Numbered from the stretch's first letter, positions 1 through 6,669 are shown. The stretch: 6,669 nucleotides of DNA from Stenotrophomonas sp. (GCA_003510825.1 DOKO01000039.1:1-6669); one strand, 5' to 3'. Notes: generated by a model from the letters alone, not told the origin. Translations and numbers: made by a program.

Positions 1-59
1 TACGGCGTCCCCCTCAACCGGGCACACCCCGCCATCCCACGGATAGCCAGCTTTTGAAA

Positions 60-77
60 TTGACGTTGACGTTGCAT
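60..77. repeat. Short hexanucleotide tandem repeat, TTGACG x2 plus a degenerate unit
   Basis: TTGACG occurs at 60-65 and 66-71, followed by a related TTGCAT at 72-77. On the minus strand the unit reads CGTCAA. It lies just beyond the hairpin in the gene-free 3' region. The array is short and could be chance, but its position beside the inverted repeat suggests both belong to one intergenic element. Confidence 0.4.
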
Positions 78-85
78 TGAGCAGG

Positions 86-106
86 TGCAGGGCTGCAAGC
101 CCTGCA
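86..106. repeat. Perfect 9-bp inverted repeat (hairpin) after the last gene
   Basis: TGCAGGGCT at 86-94 pairs perfectly with AGCCCTGCA at 98-106 around a three-base loop. In the operon transcript the hairpin begins about 12 bases after the dipeptidase stop. It may slow transcription or protect the mRNA 3' end. It is not a canonical intrinsic terminator: the T-rich run (GGTTTTTCTTTT) precedes the stem in the transcript instead of following it, and the other strand has an A-rich run after the stem. It may be a copy of a dispersed intergenic repeat. Confidence 0.6.
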
Positions 107-118
107 AAAGAAAAACCA

Positions 119-832
119 TCACCGCACTGGAAAATCGTAGGCCGTGCCGGCATCCGGCTCCGGCTGCAGTGTGTAGTGCCACCACTCCTGCGGGTAGTTG
201 GCAAACCCGCGCCGCGCCATCGCCTGCAGCAACCGCTGCCGGTTCCCACGCTGCGCCGTCGTCAGCCCCGCCGCACCGGTATGCGCACGCACGCCGAAGA
301 AATCGAAATCCGTGCCCATGTCCATCACCACGCACGTGCCCGCCCGGCAATCCAGCAGCCCCAGGTCTACCGTCGCGCCGCGGCTGTGGCCCGAGCGCTC
401 GGCGATGTAGCCATCGGCCAGCAGCCGCGGCTTGTCCAGGTCCGGGTACTGCAGGGCCTTGCGCGACTGCTCGTGCGGATCCTGCACCCAGGCCATGAAC
501 GCCTGCACCGAACGCACCGGGCGGTAGCAGTCGTAGATGCGCAGCGCATAACCCTCGGCACGCAGGTCGCCTTCCACCGCAGCCAAGGCCTTCGCCACCG
601 GGGCCAGCAGATAGCACGACGAAGACGCGTAGCCCGGCACGCGGGCACCGGTGAAGTTGTTGGCGCCGGCGTAGCGGATGTCCAGCTCGATGCGCGGGGC
701 CAGCGTGCGGATCTCCAGCAGACCGGCGCTGGCCGCATCGGTGGCCGGCGAGATGCGCGGTGGCTCAGCGGCGTGCGTGCTGCCGGCCAGGGCAATCGCC
801 AATACGAGTGAAATGCAGGTCCTGGAAGTCAT
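119..832 (-). CDS. Exported D-Ala-D-Ala dipeptidase, VanX/DdpX family (M15D)
   Basis: Zinc dipeptidase predicted to cleave D-Ala-D-Ala; 237 aa. Zinc ligands fit H149 and D156 (GHSRGATVD) and H219; E216 in EWWHYT is the predicted catalytic base. R104 in DCYRPVRS matches the VanX transition-state arginine. The R-to-H spacing (45), H-to-D spacing (7) and E-to-H spacing (3) equal those of enterococcal VanX (R71, H116, D123, E181, H184). The ATG at 832 is chosen because it begins a clean signal peptide (MTSRTCISLV, hydrophobic core, cleavage THA|AE after residue 21); an upstream ATG at 886 would bury it. This start lies 68 bp inside the serine hydrolase gene, in another frame, and no strong Shine-Dalgarno is seen, so coupled translation is likely. 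No vanH/vanA-type genes are visible, so a nutritional or cell-wall role is more likely than glycopeptide resistance. It is the last gene of the operon. Confidence 0.93.
   Translation of the reverse strand: MTSRTCISLVLAIALAGSTHAAEPPRISPATDAASAGLLEIRTLAPRIELDIRYAGANNFTGARVPGYASSSCYLLAPVAKALAAVEGDLRAEGYALRIYDCYRPVRSVQAFMAWVQDPHEQSRKALQYPDLDKPRLLADGYIAERSGHSRGATVDLGLLDCRAGTCVVMDMGTDFDFFGVRAHTGAAGLTTAQRGNRQRLLQAMARRGFANYPQEWWHYTLQPEPDAGTAYDFPVR
765..832 (-). other. 68-bp out-of-frame overlap of serine hydrolase 3' end and dipeptidase 5' end
   Basis: The dipeptidase ATG (832) lies 68 bases upstream of the end of the serine hydrolase gene (765). In the hydrolase frame the sequence reads DFSYDFQDLHFTRIG plus a ten-residue tail; in the dipeptidase frame it reads the complete signal peptide and the first mature residue. 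Both readings are plausible protein, so the overlap is probably real and not an annotation artefact. Confidence 0.7.
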
Positions 833-2345
833 AACTGAAGTCGATGTCCGGATCGAGGGCGCGCAGCTGCAGCGTGGGTGGTGCACCGCCGTCGGCCTGC
901 AGCCATGCCTGCGCGGATGCCTCCAGCGTATCCCAGTGCAGCAGCCAGCGACCTTGCAGCTGCATCACCTGCGCCTGCAGCTTCGGCGATTTGTCCACGC
1001 TGAATCGCAGGCCGTCCTTGCCCGGGCACAGTGAGGCCGGGCCCAGCCACGGATCGCGGTAGCGGCCCTGCCACTGCGGCAGGGCATCGCGGGCCACCGG
1101 CAGCGCGCCCGCCGTCGACGGACGCGCGCCTCCGCTGGCGGCACGCTCGGCCTGGTCGGCATTGATCTCTGCCAGGTACTCCATCGCTGGCGGCGCTGCG
1201 CCCGCAGCGGTGAAGTGCTTCAGCGCCGACTGCATCAGCACTGTGCGTGCATCCTCGCCCTCGCCGTTCATCAGCATCACCACGCCCACCTTGCGGTCTG
1301 GCAGCAGGGCCAGCGAGGAATACATGCCGGACAAGGTGCCGGTGTGCGCCACCTTCCACTGCCCGTCCATGTCCGAGACGCGCCAGCCGTAGCCGTAGCC
1401 CATGAAATGCGCGTTATCCCAGCGCCGCTGGCGCTCGCCCAGCGGCATCGGCATGTGCAGGGTCCACAGCGTGCGGCGCTGCTCGCTGCCCAGCCAGCCG
1501 GGTACCAGCACTGGGTCCAGCAGCACCTGCATCCAGCGCGTCATGTCGCGCAGCGAGCAGCGGATGCCCCCAGCCGCCATTGAGGTCAGGTCGGGGCTGG
1601 TCGCGGCATCGGCGTTGACCACCACGTTGCGGCCGCCGCGCCAGGCGTGTGGCTGGGCCACGTTGCCCACGCGCTTCACCGACCACGCACCCACCTGGCA
1701 GCGGTCCATGCCCAGCGGTGCGAACACCTGCTCGCGCATCAGCTGGTCGTAAGGCTTGCCACCGGCAGCGGCGGCCACTTCACCGGCCACCACGTACATC
1801 AGGTTGTCGTAGGCATAACCGCTGCGGAAGCTGGTGACCGGCTTGAGATGGGCCAGGCCGGCGATGATGTCGGCGCGCGTGTAGGCGTTGGGCTCCGGCC
1901 ACAGCATCAGGTCGCCGGCCCCCAGGCCAAGGCCACTGTTGTGGATGAGCAGGTCACGCACCTGCATGTGTTCGCCCACCCACGGGTCATGCATGGTGAA
2001 ACCGGGCAGGTGCTTCCGCACCGGATCATCCCAGCGCAGCCTGCCCTGCTCCACCAGCCGCGCCAGCAACGCGGCGGTCATCGCCTTGCTGTTGGACGCG
2101 ATCTTGAACAGCGTGTCCTCGTCGATGCGGCCGCCATCGCCGCGCGCGCCCTCGGCGTGCTGGTAGACCACCCGTCCCTGCTCGACCACGGCCATGGCCA
2201 GCCCGGGCAGATGCGTGTGCTCGACCACGGCGGCAACATCGGCATCGATGGCGGCGGTGTCCGTCGATTCCGCCGCCACCGCAGGCAGGGCGGTCAGCGC
2301 CAGGAAACCCGACGCCAACCGCGCGGCATGCCTCAGAAGTTCCAC
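765..2345 (-). CDS. Serine hydrolase, S12 / class C beta-lactamase fold, with C-terminal DUF3471-type domain
   Basis: Probable exported peptidase or esterase, 526 aa from the chosen GTG. Catalytic motifs in order: S84-N-S-K87 (SxxK; Ser84 is the predicted nucleophile), Y179-D-N181 (YxN) and H334-T-G336 in the KTG position. HxG in the third motif is known from D-aminopeptidase-type S12 enzymes, so an antibiotic beta-lactamase role is less likely. Residues about 30-380 form the catalytic domain. After a linker, about 420-515 resemble DUF3471 (LPQWQGRYRDPWLG to LHFTRIG). The start is uncertain. Reading upstream of 2345 would translate receptor sequence in another frame, while GTG at 2345 gives a sensible signal peptide (MELLRHAARL, then a hydrophobic stretch ending AVAA|ES). 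TTG at 2318 is an alternative. The GTG overlaps the receptor's stop by 13 bp, suggesting translational coupling. The last ten residues run into the dipeptidase gene. Substrate not determinable. Confidence 0.9.
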   Translation of the reverse strand: MELLRHAARLASGFLALTALPAVAAESTDTAAIDADVAAVVEHTHLPGLAMAVVEQGRVVYQHAEGARGDGGRIDEDTLFKIASNSKAMTAALLARLVEQGRLRWDDPVRKHLPGFTMHDPWVGEHMQVRDLLIHNSGLGLGAGDLMLWPEPNAYTRADIIAGLAHLKPVTSFRSGYAYDNLMYVVAGEVAAAAGGKPYDQLMREQVFAPLGMDRCQVGAWSVKRVGNVAQPHAWRGGRNVVVNADAATSPDLTSMAAGGIRCSLRDMTRWMQVLLDPVLVPGWLGSEQRRTLWTLHMPMPLGERQRRWDNAHFMGYGYGWRVSDMDGQWKVAHTGTLSGMYSSLALLPDRKVGVVMLMNGEGEDARTVLMQSALKHFTAAGAAPPAMEYLAEINADQAERAASGGARPSTAGALPVARDALPQWQGRYRDPWLGPASLCPGKDGLRFSVDKSPKLQAQVMQLQGRWLLHWDTLEASAQAWLQADGGAPPTLQLRALDPDIDFSYDFQDLHFTRIGDCPGRQHARR

Positions 2346-5300
2346 GTCACCACCAGCTGCGTGTACCGCGGTGCCTGCCAGCGCGTGCCGGTGGCGAAGG
2401 TCGCTTCGCGGTACTGGCCCGGCTGTGCTTCGTAGCGCTGGTGCACGTTGATGGTCTTCTGGTTGTTGGTGAGGTTGTACACCGACAGCCGCGCACTCAG
2501 GTCGATGCCCTCCACCGGCAGGCGCCAGGTCACGTTGGCGCCCATCGTCCAGGTCCACGGCAGGCGACCGAACGCACCGCGCGGGCTGTACTCGAACTGG
2601 CGCTGGTCATACGGCCCGGAACAGTTGGCCACGCACAGCCAGCCGGTGCCACCGCCACTGCCTTCGCTGGAGGTGCTGCCACCGGCAATGGTGTCGTTCG
2701 GCCACATCACGCCATAGGCGGTGATCGGGCCGCCGGACTGCACCTGCAGCGTGGTGCCGAACGACCACTGCTGGTTCAGCGCATAGGCTGCGCGCAGCTT
2801 GATCTGGTGGCGGAAGTCGTTGAACAGCACGCCATAGCGTTCGTTGGTGGCCGGATGATCCCAGTACTGCACCATGCCGGTGTCGCCGTAATTGGTATCG
2901 GAGTTCACCGGGCCTTCGAAGTTGCCATCGCTGCGCGACCACAGGTAGGAGGCGTTGAACAGCCACTTCTCATCCCAGGCGCGGTCGACCTGGAATTCCA
3001 GGCCCTTGTAGGTGCGCTTGGGCTTGGAATAGCCGATGACCTCGCCGCTGCCGCCCTTGCGGTAGCCGCTGTTGGCGGTGTCGATGGTGATCCAGCCTTC
3101 GGTGGCGCAGCCGATGCTCTGGTCGCCCCACAGGGTCAGGCTCTCGCCGGGGTTGCCGATCGGCCACAGCGTGCTCGGCGTCGGGCCGCACGGGGTGTAG
3201 TTGATGCGGATGTCATCCAGCGCGCGGGTCATGCGCCGGTAGGTCGCGTTGACGCCCCACGACCAAGCGGCGTTGATCATGTTCTGGAAGCCAAGGATGT
3301 ACTCGTCCTGGTAGACCGCCTTCAGGTCGCGGTCCACGCTCTGCCGCAGGTCGGCGCCGCCAGTGTTCATGCGTGTGTCGGTCGGCCCGATCTGCGCGCC
3401 GATGATCGGCGCCATGTATGCCGAACCGGTCGGTGAGGTCTTCTGCTCCCAGCCTTCCAGCACGTAGTAGCTGTATTCGTCGGTGAGGCCACCGGCGAAG
3501 TTGACGTTGATGTTGTTGGTGACCGGCAGGTAGTAGCGGCCGGCGTTGCCGAACAGCTTGGTGCTGCCATCGCCACGCATGTCCCACGAGAAACCGACGC
3601 GCGGGGCGAACAGATCGTCCATCTTGATGAACGCCTTGCCCTCGGCCGTGCGGTTTTCGAAGCGGTCCCAGCGGATGCCGAGGTTGAGCATCAGGTTCGG
3701 GGTGATGTTCCAGATGTCTTCCAGGTAGAAGGCATTGGCTTCGGTCTCGAACTTGCCACCGGACTGGCGGTTGCGTGCGCGCAGCATCTCGGTGACGCCG
3801 GCCGGGACGTAGGCGTTGGCGCCGTCCCACACTTCATCGCCGGGCCGCGCCAGATAGGCGGTGTAGCTCAGCGCGGTCGGCCCGGGGTAGCGGGTCGACT
3901 GGTCGGTGGTCATCAGCTCGCGGTCCAGGCCGAAGCGCAGCAGGTGGTCGCCCAGCTGCCATTCGAAATCCAGGCGCGCCACATCGCGGGTGTCATCGCG
4001 CTCGGCCACGGCCGTGCCGGTGGGATGGCAGCCGGCACGCAGGCCCTGCAGCTTGCCCAGGCGCGGGCCGTAGGTGCTGTCGGTGAATACCGGGCTGCAG
4101 GCCTGGTCCAGCGAGGAGTTGGTGAAGGCGCGCTGGTTGTTCTGGCCGACCATGGCGCGGGCGGTGAAGTTCTGCCCGAAGTGGCCGGTGTAGGTGGCCG
4201 ACCAGTTGCGGCCGCCGGTCTCGGTGATCGAATCACCACCCCAGTCGCCGATGCGGTCGTCATCCCAGTCGTAGCCATACGACGCGTTGGTGACATCGCC
4301 TTCGTCGGAGAACGCCAGCAGCGCCAGGCTGTGGTTGTCGTTGATGTTCCAGTCCAGCTTGGTGCCCCAGAAGCCGTTGCCGGAGTTGTTCTTGAACCAG
4401 GTGCTGCCATCGGACGAGGTGTTGTGGCCGCGGTCGTCGCGGTCCTCGTACATGGCGAACAGGAACAGCTTGTCCTTGATGATCGGGCCCGAACCCCAGA
4501 CGTTGGTCTTGAAGAACGAGTTGTTGTCACGGCTGCCGTAGGAGTGCGCGGTGCCGTCACGGTGGAAGTGGTCGCGCCCGCTGGCACGCCACGCGCTGGG
4601 CTCGGCGGTCACTTCCACGCCGCCCTCGAATTCGTTGCTGCCCGAACGGGTGACCGCGTTGATGACGCCGCCGGTGGAGCGGCCGAACTCGACCGAGTAC
4701 CCCCCGGTCTTGACCTGGAATTCGTTGAAGAAGGCGAACGGCGCGGTGCTGAAGCCACGCCGGGTGTACATGTCGGTGACGTTGAGGCCGTTGATGAACA
4801 CCGCGTTCTCGGCCACCGACGAACCGGCGAAGGACAGGCCGCCGAAGGACGAGTTGCCACCGACCACGCCCGGCGCCATCAGCGCTACGGCGGACAGGTC
4901 CTGTGCCACCGGCAACCGCGAGATTTCCTGGCGGTTGATGTTGAACGAGGTCTCGGTGGAGTAGACGTCCACGCGGTTGATCACGCGCGTGCCGGTCACC
5001 TGCAGGGCATCGAGGTTGGTGACGCCGCCGGCACTGGCCAGGTTGACCGTGGTGGTGCCACCCACTGCCACGCTGACAGCCACCTGCTCACCCAGCTTCT
5101 GCCCCTCGCGGCTGAGCTGCAGCTGGTAGTCGCCCACCGGCAGCTGGCCGAGGCGGTAGCTGCCATCAGCGCCGACGGTGACGGTACGGGTCAGGCCGGT
5201 GCTGCTGCTGACCACGGTGACCTGGTCACCGGCGGTTGCGCGGCCGGCGACGGCGCCGCTCACGGTCTGGGCCATCACGGTGCCGGGCAACATGATGCCC

Positions 5301-5356
5301 AGACACGCCCCAAGGGCGACGCACAACGCCGCCCGCTTGATGCTGTAAGCCTTCAT
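2333..5356 (-). CDS. Oar-like TonB-dependent outer-membrane receptor
   Basis: Outer-membrane gated channel, 1007 aa, expected to take up a substrate using TonB-ExbBD energy. A signal peptide spans residues 1-29 (basic start MKAYSIKR, hydrophobic core, cleavage at VMA|QT). Residues 31-107 form a carboxypeptidase-regulatory-like beta-sandwich (SGAVAGR to the repeated VAVGGTT region), typical of Oar-type receptors. A TonB-box-like stretch (LDALQVTGTR) lies at 115-124. The plug follows at about 135-245, with INGLNVTDMYTRRG and FGRSTGGVINAVTRSGSN. The rest is the barrel, ending in the aromatic Phe (VVTWNF) normal for outer-membrane barrels. The start is supported by AGGAGAGAG upstream. Six cysteines in the mature protein lie in three local pairs: 420/443, 723/750 and 908/912. 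Length is normal for Oar-like receptors. Ligand unknown; the flanking peptidase-type genes suggest a peptide, which is inference. Confidence 0.95.
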   Translation of the reverse strand: MKAYSIKRAALCVALGACLGIMLPGTVMAQTVSGAVAGRATAGDQVTVVSSSTGLTRTVTVGADGSYRLGQLPVGDYQLQLSREGQKLGEQVAVSVAVGGTTTVNLASAGGVTNLDALQVTGTRVINRVDVYSTETSFNINRQEISRLPVAQDLSAVALMAPGVVGGNSSFGGLSFAGSSVAENAVFINGLNVTDMYTRRGFSTAPFAFFNEFQVKTGGYSVEFGRSTGGVINAVTRSGSNEFEGGVEVTAEPSAWRASGRDHFHRDGTAHSYGSRDNNSFFKTNVWGSGPIIKDKLFLFAMYEDRDDRGHNTSSDGSTWFKNNSGNGFWGTKLDWNINDNHSLALLAFSDEGDVTNASYGYDWDDDRIGDWGGDSITETGGRNWSATYTGHFGQNFTARAMVGQNNQRAFTNSSLDQACSPVFTDSTYGPRLGKLQGLRAGCHPTGTAVAERDDTRDVARLDFEWQLGDHLLRFGLDRELMTTDQSTRYPGPTALSYTAYLARPGDEVWDGANAYVPAGVTEMLRARNRQSGGKFETEANAFYLEDIWNITPNLMLNLGIRWDRFENRTAEGKAFIKMDDLFAPRVGFSWDMRGDGSTKLFGNAGRYYLPVTNNINVNFAGGLTDEYSYYVLEGWEQKTSPTGSAYMAPIIGAQIGPTDTRMNTGGADLRQSVDRDLKAVYQDEYILGFQNMINAAWSWGVNATYRRMTRALDDIRINYTPCGPTPSTLWPIGNPGESLTLWGDQSIGCATEGWITIDTANSGYRKGGSGEVIGYSKPKRTYKGLEFQVDRAWDEKWLFNASYLWSRSDGNFEGPVNSDTNYGDTGMVQYWDHPATNERYGVLFNDFRHQIKLRAAYALNQQWSFGTTLQVQSGGPITAYGVMWPNDTIAGGSTSSEGSGGGTGWLCVANCSGPYDQRQFEYSPRGAFGRLPWTWTMGANVTWRLPVEGIDLSARLSVYNLTNNQKTINVHQRYEAQPGQYREATFATGTRWQAPRYTQLVVTWNF

Positions 5357-5371
5357 CCCCTGCTCTCTCCT
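5357..5371 (-). promoter_or_regulatory. Ribosome binding site of the TonB-dependent receptor
   Basis: Reading the minus strand, AGGAGAGAG occupies 5371-5363, followed by CAGGGG directly before the ATG at 5356. The AGGAG core is about 10 bases from the start and matches the anti-Shine-Dalgarno well. It is the strongest ribosome binding site in the window, and it fixes the receptor start. The two downstream genes lack a comparable site, in keeping with coupled translation. Confidence 0.75.
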
Positions 5372-5407
5372 GCAAGAATTGAATGGTGTGGTGGTGGAGG
5401 TGGTGCG
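5372..5407 (-). other. Short spacer between transglutaminase-like gene and receptor
   Basis: This is the part of the 51-bp gap upstream of the ribosome binding site. On the minus strand it is rich in CCA/CAC units (for example CACCACCTCCACCACCACAC). No -35/-10 pair, operator or terminator hairpin stands out. The spacing suits co-transcription of the two genes, though a weak internal promoter cannot be excluded by eye. Confidence 0.5.
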
Positions 5408-6669
5408 CTAGCGTTGCCCAGCCGGCAGTACCTGCCACTGGAAGTCGTCGTCCCATTGGTCGAAGTACAGGTTGCCGCCCGCCCACTCGGCCTCGCCGCG
5501 CTGCGAGTCGACCGTTTCCGAGCGGTAATGCTGTTTGGCGGGCACGAACGGCTGGCCGAAATCATCGTTGAAGGCGATGCGGTAGCCATCGAGACCACCG
5601 ATATAGAAGTCGCGCAGCGCAGGCGCATCGCTGGCCAGCGCACCGGTGGTCACGTCCATCGGCAGCCAGCCATAGGGCGCCAGATAGACCGCACCCCAGT
5701 CGTGCAGGTTGGCGTAGCCGCTGCCGTCATCGGAGAACACCCGGCCCGACTGCCAGCGCGCGGGAATGCCGTTCATGCGCAGCAGGGCGATCAGCAGCAG
5801 GGTCTGCTGCCCGCAGTCGGCATGCCCGGCATGCAGGGCGTAATCGCTGATGTTGCTGAGGGTGGAATATTCGCGGGCGCCCGCCCACGGAATGCGATCG
5901 ACCGCGGCATACAGCCGGCGCACCACTTCATACGGGCGCGTTTCGCCCTGCAGCACCTGGTCGGAAAACAGCTTCAGTGCCGGAGTGAAACGCACGTGCG
6001 GCGGCTGCTCGGCGAGGAAGGGCTGCAGCGCCGGGTCGGCCGGCGTGGCTTGCACGCGTGCCGGGTCCACCGCCGTATGCCGCGCGAAGATCGTGGCCGC
6101 GTAGCGGATCTCGAACCGGGTCGGCTGCCCAGCCACCGCCTTCGCTTCCAGATAGGCGGTGCGCTGCAGGGTGCTGGCCGGGGCGACGCGTGCCTTGCCC
6201 GGCGTGCTGCCCAGCCACTGCACCTGCGCCTGCTGCCCGGGAATCTCGCGCGGGTATGGAATCCACGCGCGGATCGTCTCCCCGGCCGGTACGGCGTCGG
6301 CCTTCACCGTCAGCGACTGGGTGAACGCAATGCGCTGCGGTAGTACCGACGTCTTGCCGCTCTGGGCAGCGGCGGCGACCACGCGTGCGTGGTGCGCGTT
6401 GAGTACTTCGTTCGGGCCTGGCGCCGGCAGCGGTGCATCGGCACGGCGGCGCGCGCGCGCCTCATCGCTGAGCCGGAACAGGTTGGAGGGCGCACGTTTG
6501 AAGTACCAGCGCGTGCCGTCGATATCGAGGTGTTCGATCAGGCCCAGCTGATCCCAGCGCGCGAATTCGGCATCGGTCAGGTCGGGAATCCAGCGGCGCA
6601 CGGCGGTTTTTGCTGCTGCCTCGTCCAGGCTGAAATCCAGGCGGATGCGGCGCATGCGTTCGCGCTGGT
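5408..6669 (-). CDS. Transglutaminase-like domain protein (5' end outside window)
   Basis: Probable periplasmic enzyme of the transglutaminase/papain-like cysteine fold; bacterial members are usually proteases or amidases rather than cross-linkers. Numbering from the in-frame ATG at 6655, the last 415 residues are visible. Residues 1-70 are charged and probably helical. About 108-198 look like a beta-rich N-terminal domain (it contains IRAWIPYPRE). About 225-340 form the transglutaminase core with a complete triad: Cys281 in HADCGQQT, His318 in NLHDWG and Asp334 in LPMDVTTG. The frame stays open from that ATG to the window edge (QRER precedes the Met), and no signal peptide follows the Met, so the true start is probably upstream and the gene is listed as partial. 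It is the first visible gene of the operon, and its TAG stop lies 51 bp before the receptor start. The family and triad are clear; the substrate is unknown. Confidence 0.88.
   Translation of the reverse strand, partial: QRERMRRIRLDFSLDEAAAKTAVRRWIPDLTDAEFARWDQLGLIEHLDIDGTRWYFKRAPSNLFRLSDEARARRRADAPLPAPGPNEVLNAHHARVVAAAAQSGKTSVLPQRIAFTQSLTVKADAVPAGETIRAWIPYPREIPGQQAQVQWLGSTPGKARVAPASTLQRTAYLEAKAVAGQPTRFEIRYAATIFARHTAVDPARVQATPADPALQPFLAEQPPHVRFTPALKLFSDQVLQGETRPYEVVRRLYAAVDRIPWAGAREYSTLSNISDYALHAGHADCGQQTLLLIALLRMNGIPARWQSGRVFSDDGSGYANLHDWGAVYLAPYGWLPMDVTTGALASDAPALRDFYIGGLDGYRIAFNDDFGQPFVPAKQHYRSETVDSQRGEAEWAGGNLYFDQWDDDFQWQVLPAGQR

Larger units (their letters stand above)
1..118. other. Non-coding region downstream of the operon
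   Basis: No credible gene lies here. Beyond the hairpin and the hexamer repeat it holds a short AT-richer patch at 51-61 (CTTTTGAAATT), unlike the coding DNA, and then GC-rich sequence to the window edge. No tRNA, promoter or neighbouring gene start could be recognised. Confidence 0.6.

Noticed and set aside
86..118. Intrinsic terminator for the operon
   Set aside because: The stem is good, but in the minus-strand transcript the T-rich run precedes it and no U tract follows; a canonical terminator cannot be claimed.
77..811. 244-codon open frame on the plus strand
   Set aside because: It is antisense to the dipeptidase, Arg/His/Ala-rich and without domains; the minus-strand reading carries all VanX catalytic residues.
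119..832. Glycopeptide-resistance vanX
   Set aside because: The enzyme family matches, but no vanH, vanA-type ligase or vanRS genes are visible and the protein is exported; a DdpX-like role in D-Ala-D-Ala use is more likely.
833..886. Upstream ATG at 886 as start of the dipeptidase
   Set aside because: It adds 18 residues in front of a clean signal peptide and deepens the overlap with the hydrolase to 122 bp.
2346..2558. Upstream ATG at 2558 as start of the serine hydrolase
   Set aside because: The added 71 residues are receptor coding sequence read in another frame and would bury the signal peptide.
2441..3436. 331-codon open frame on the plus strand
   Set aside because: It is antisense to the receptor barrel and has Ala/Val/Gly-biased composition with no motif; a GC-rich shadow.
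5357..5407. Internal promoter before the receptor
   Set aside because: No convincing -35/-10 pair could be seen in this CCA-rich spacer; only the ribosome binding site is supported.
3944..6343. 799-codon open frame on the plus strand
   Set aside because: It lies antisense to the receptor and the transglutaminase-like gene, whose motifs are unmistakable. Its protein is a low-complexity Ala/Gly/Val/Arg mix without recognisable domains, as expected of antisense frames in high-GC DNA.

Overview
The window is a GC-rich stretch of about 6.7 kb with dense coding. Codon usage strongly favours G or C in the third position, genes are closely packed, and the receptor is of the Oar type. All of this fits a gammaproteobacterium of the Xanthomonadaceae/Lysobacterales, most probably Stenotrophomonas or a close relative. 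That placement rests on style and memory of the group, not on a database search.

All four genes lie on the minus strand, so transcription runs from high to low coordinates. They look like one operon. In order of transcription: (1) a transglutaminase-like cysteine enzyme, 5' end cut off by the window edge (6669-5408); (2) after 51 bp, a large Oar-like TonB-dependent outer-membrane receptor with an N-terminal carboxypeptidase-regulatory-like domain (5356-2333); (3) overlapping the receptor's end by 13 bp, a serine hydrolase of the S12 / class C beta-lactamase fold with a C-terminal DUF3471-type domain (2345-765); (4) overlapping that gene by 68 bp, an exported VanX/DdpX-family D-Ala-D-Ala dipeptidase (832-119). 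Downstream, bases 1-118 hold no gene but contain a perfect 9-bp hairpin and a short hexanucleotide tandem repeat.

The last three proteins have clear export signals, so the products probably act in the envelope. The receptor would bring a substrate across the outer membrane. The two hydrolases belong to families whose known members cut peptides containing D-amino acids or D-Ala-D-Ala. The transglutaminase-fold enzyme could cut or remodel a peptide or amide bond. A reasonable hypothesis is a system that scavenges or processes D-amino-acid-containing peptides, such as peptidoglycan fragments or non-ribosomal peptides. Each enzyme family is well supported by its motifs; the joint function is inference.

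No RNA gene, CRISPR array, insertion sequence, origin or convincing promoter was seen. The operon promoter is presumably upstream of the window.
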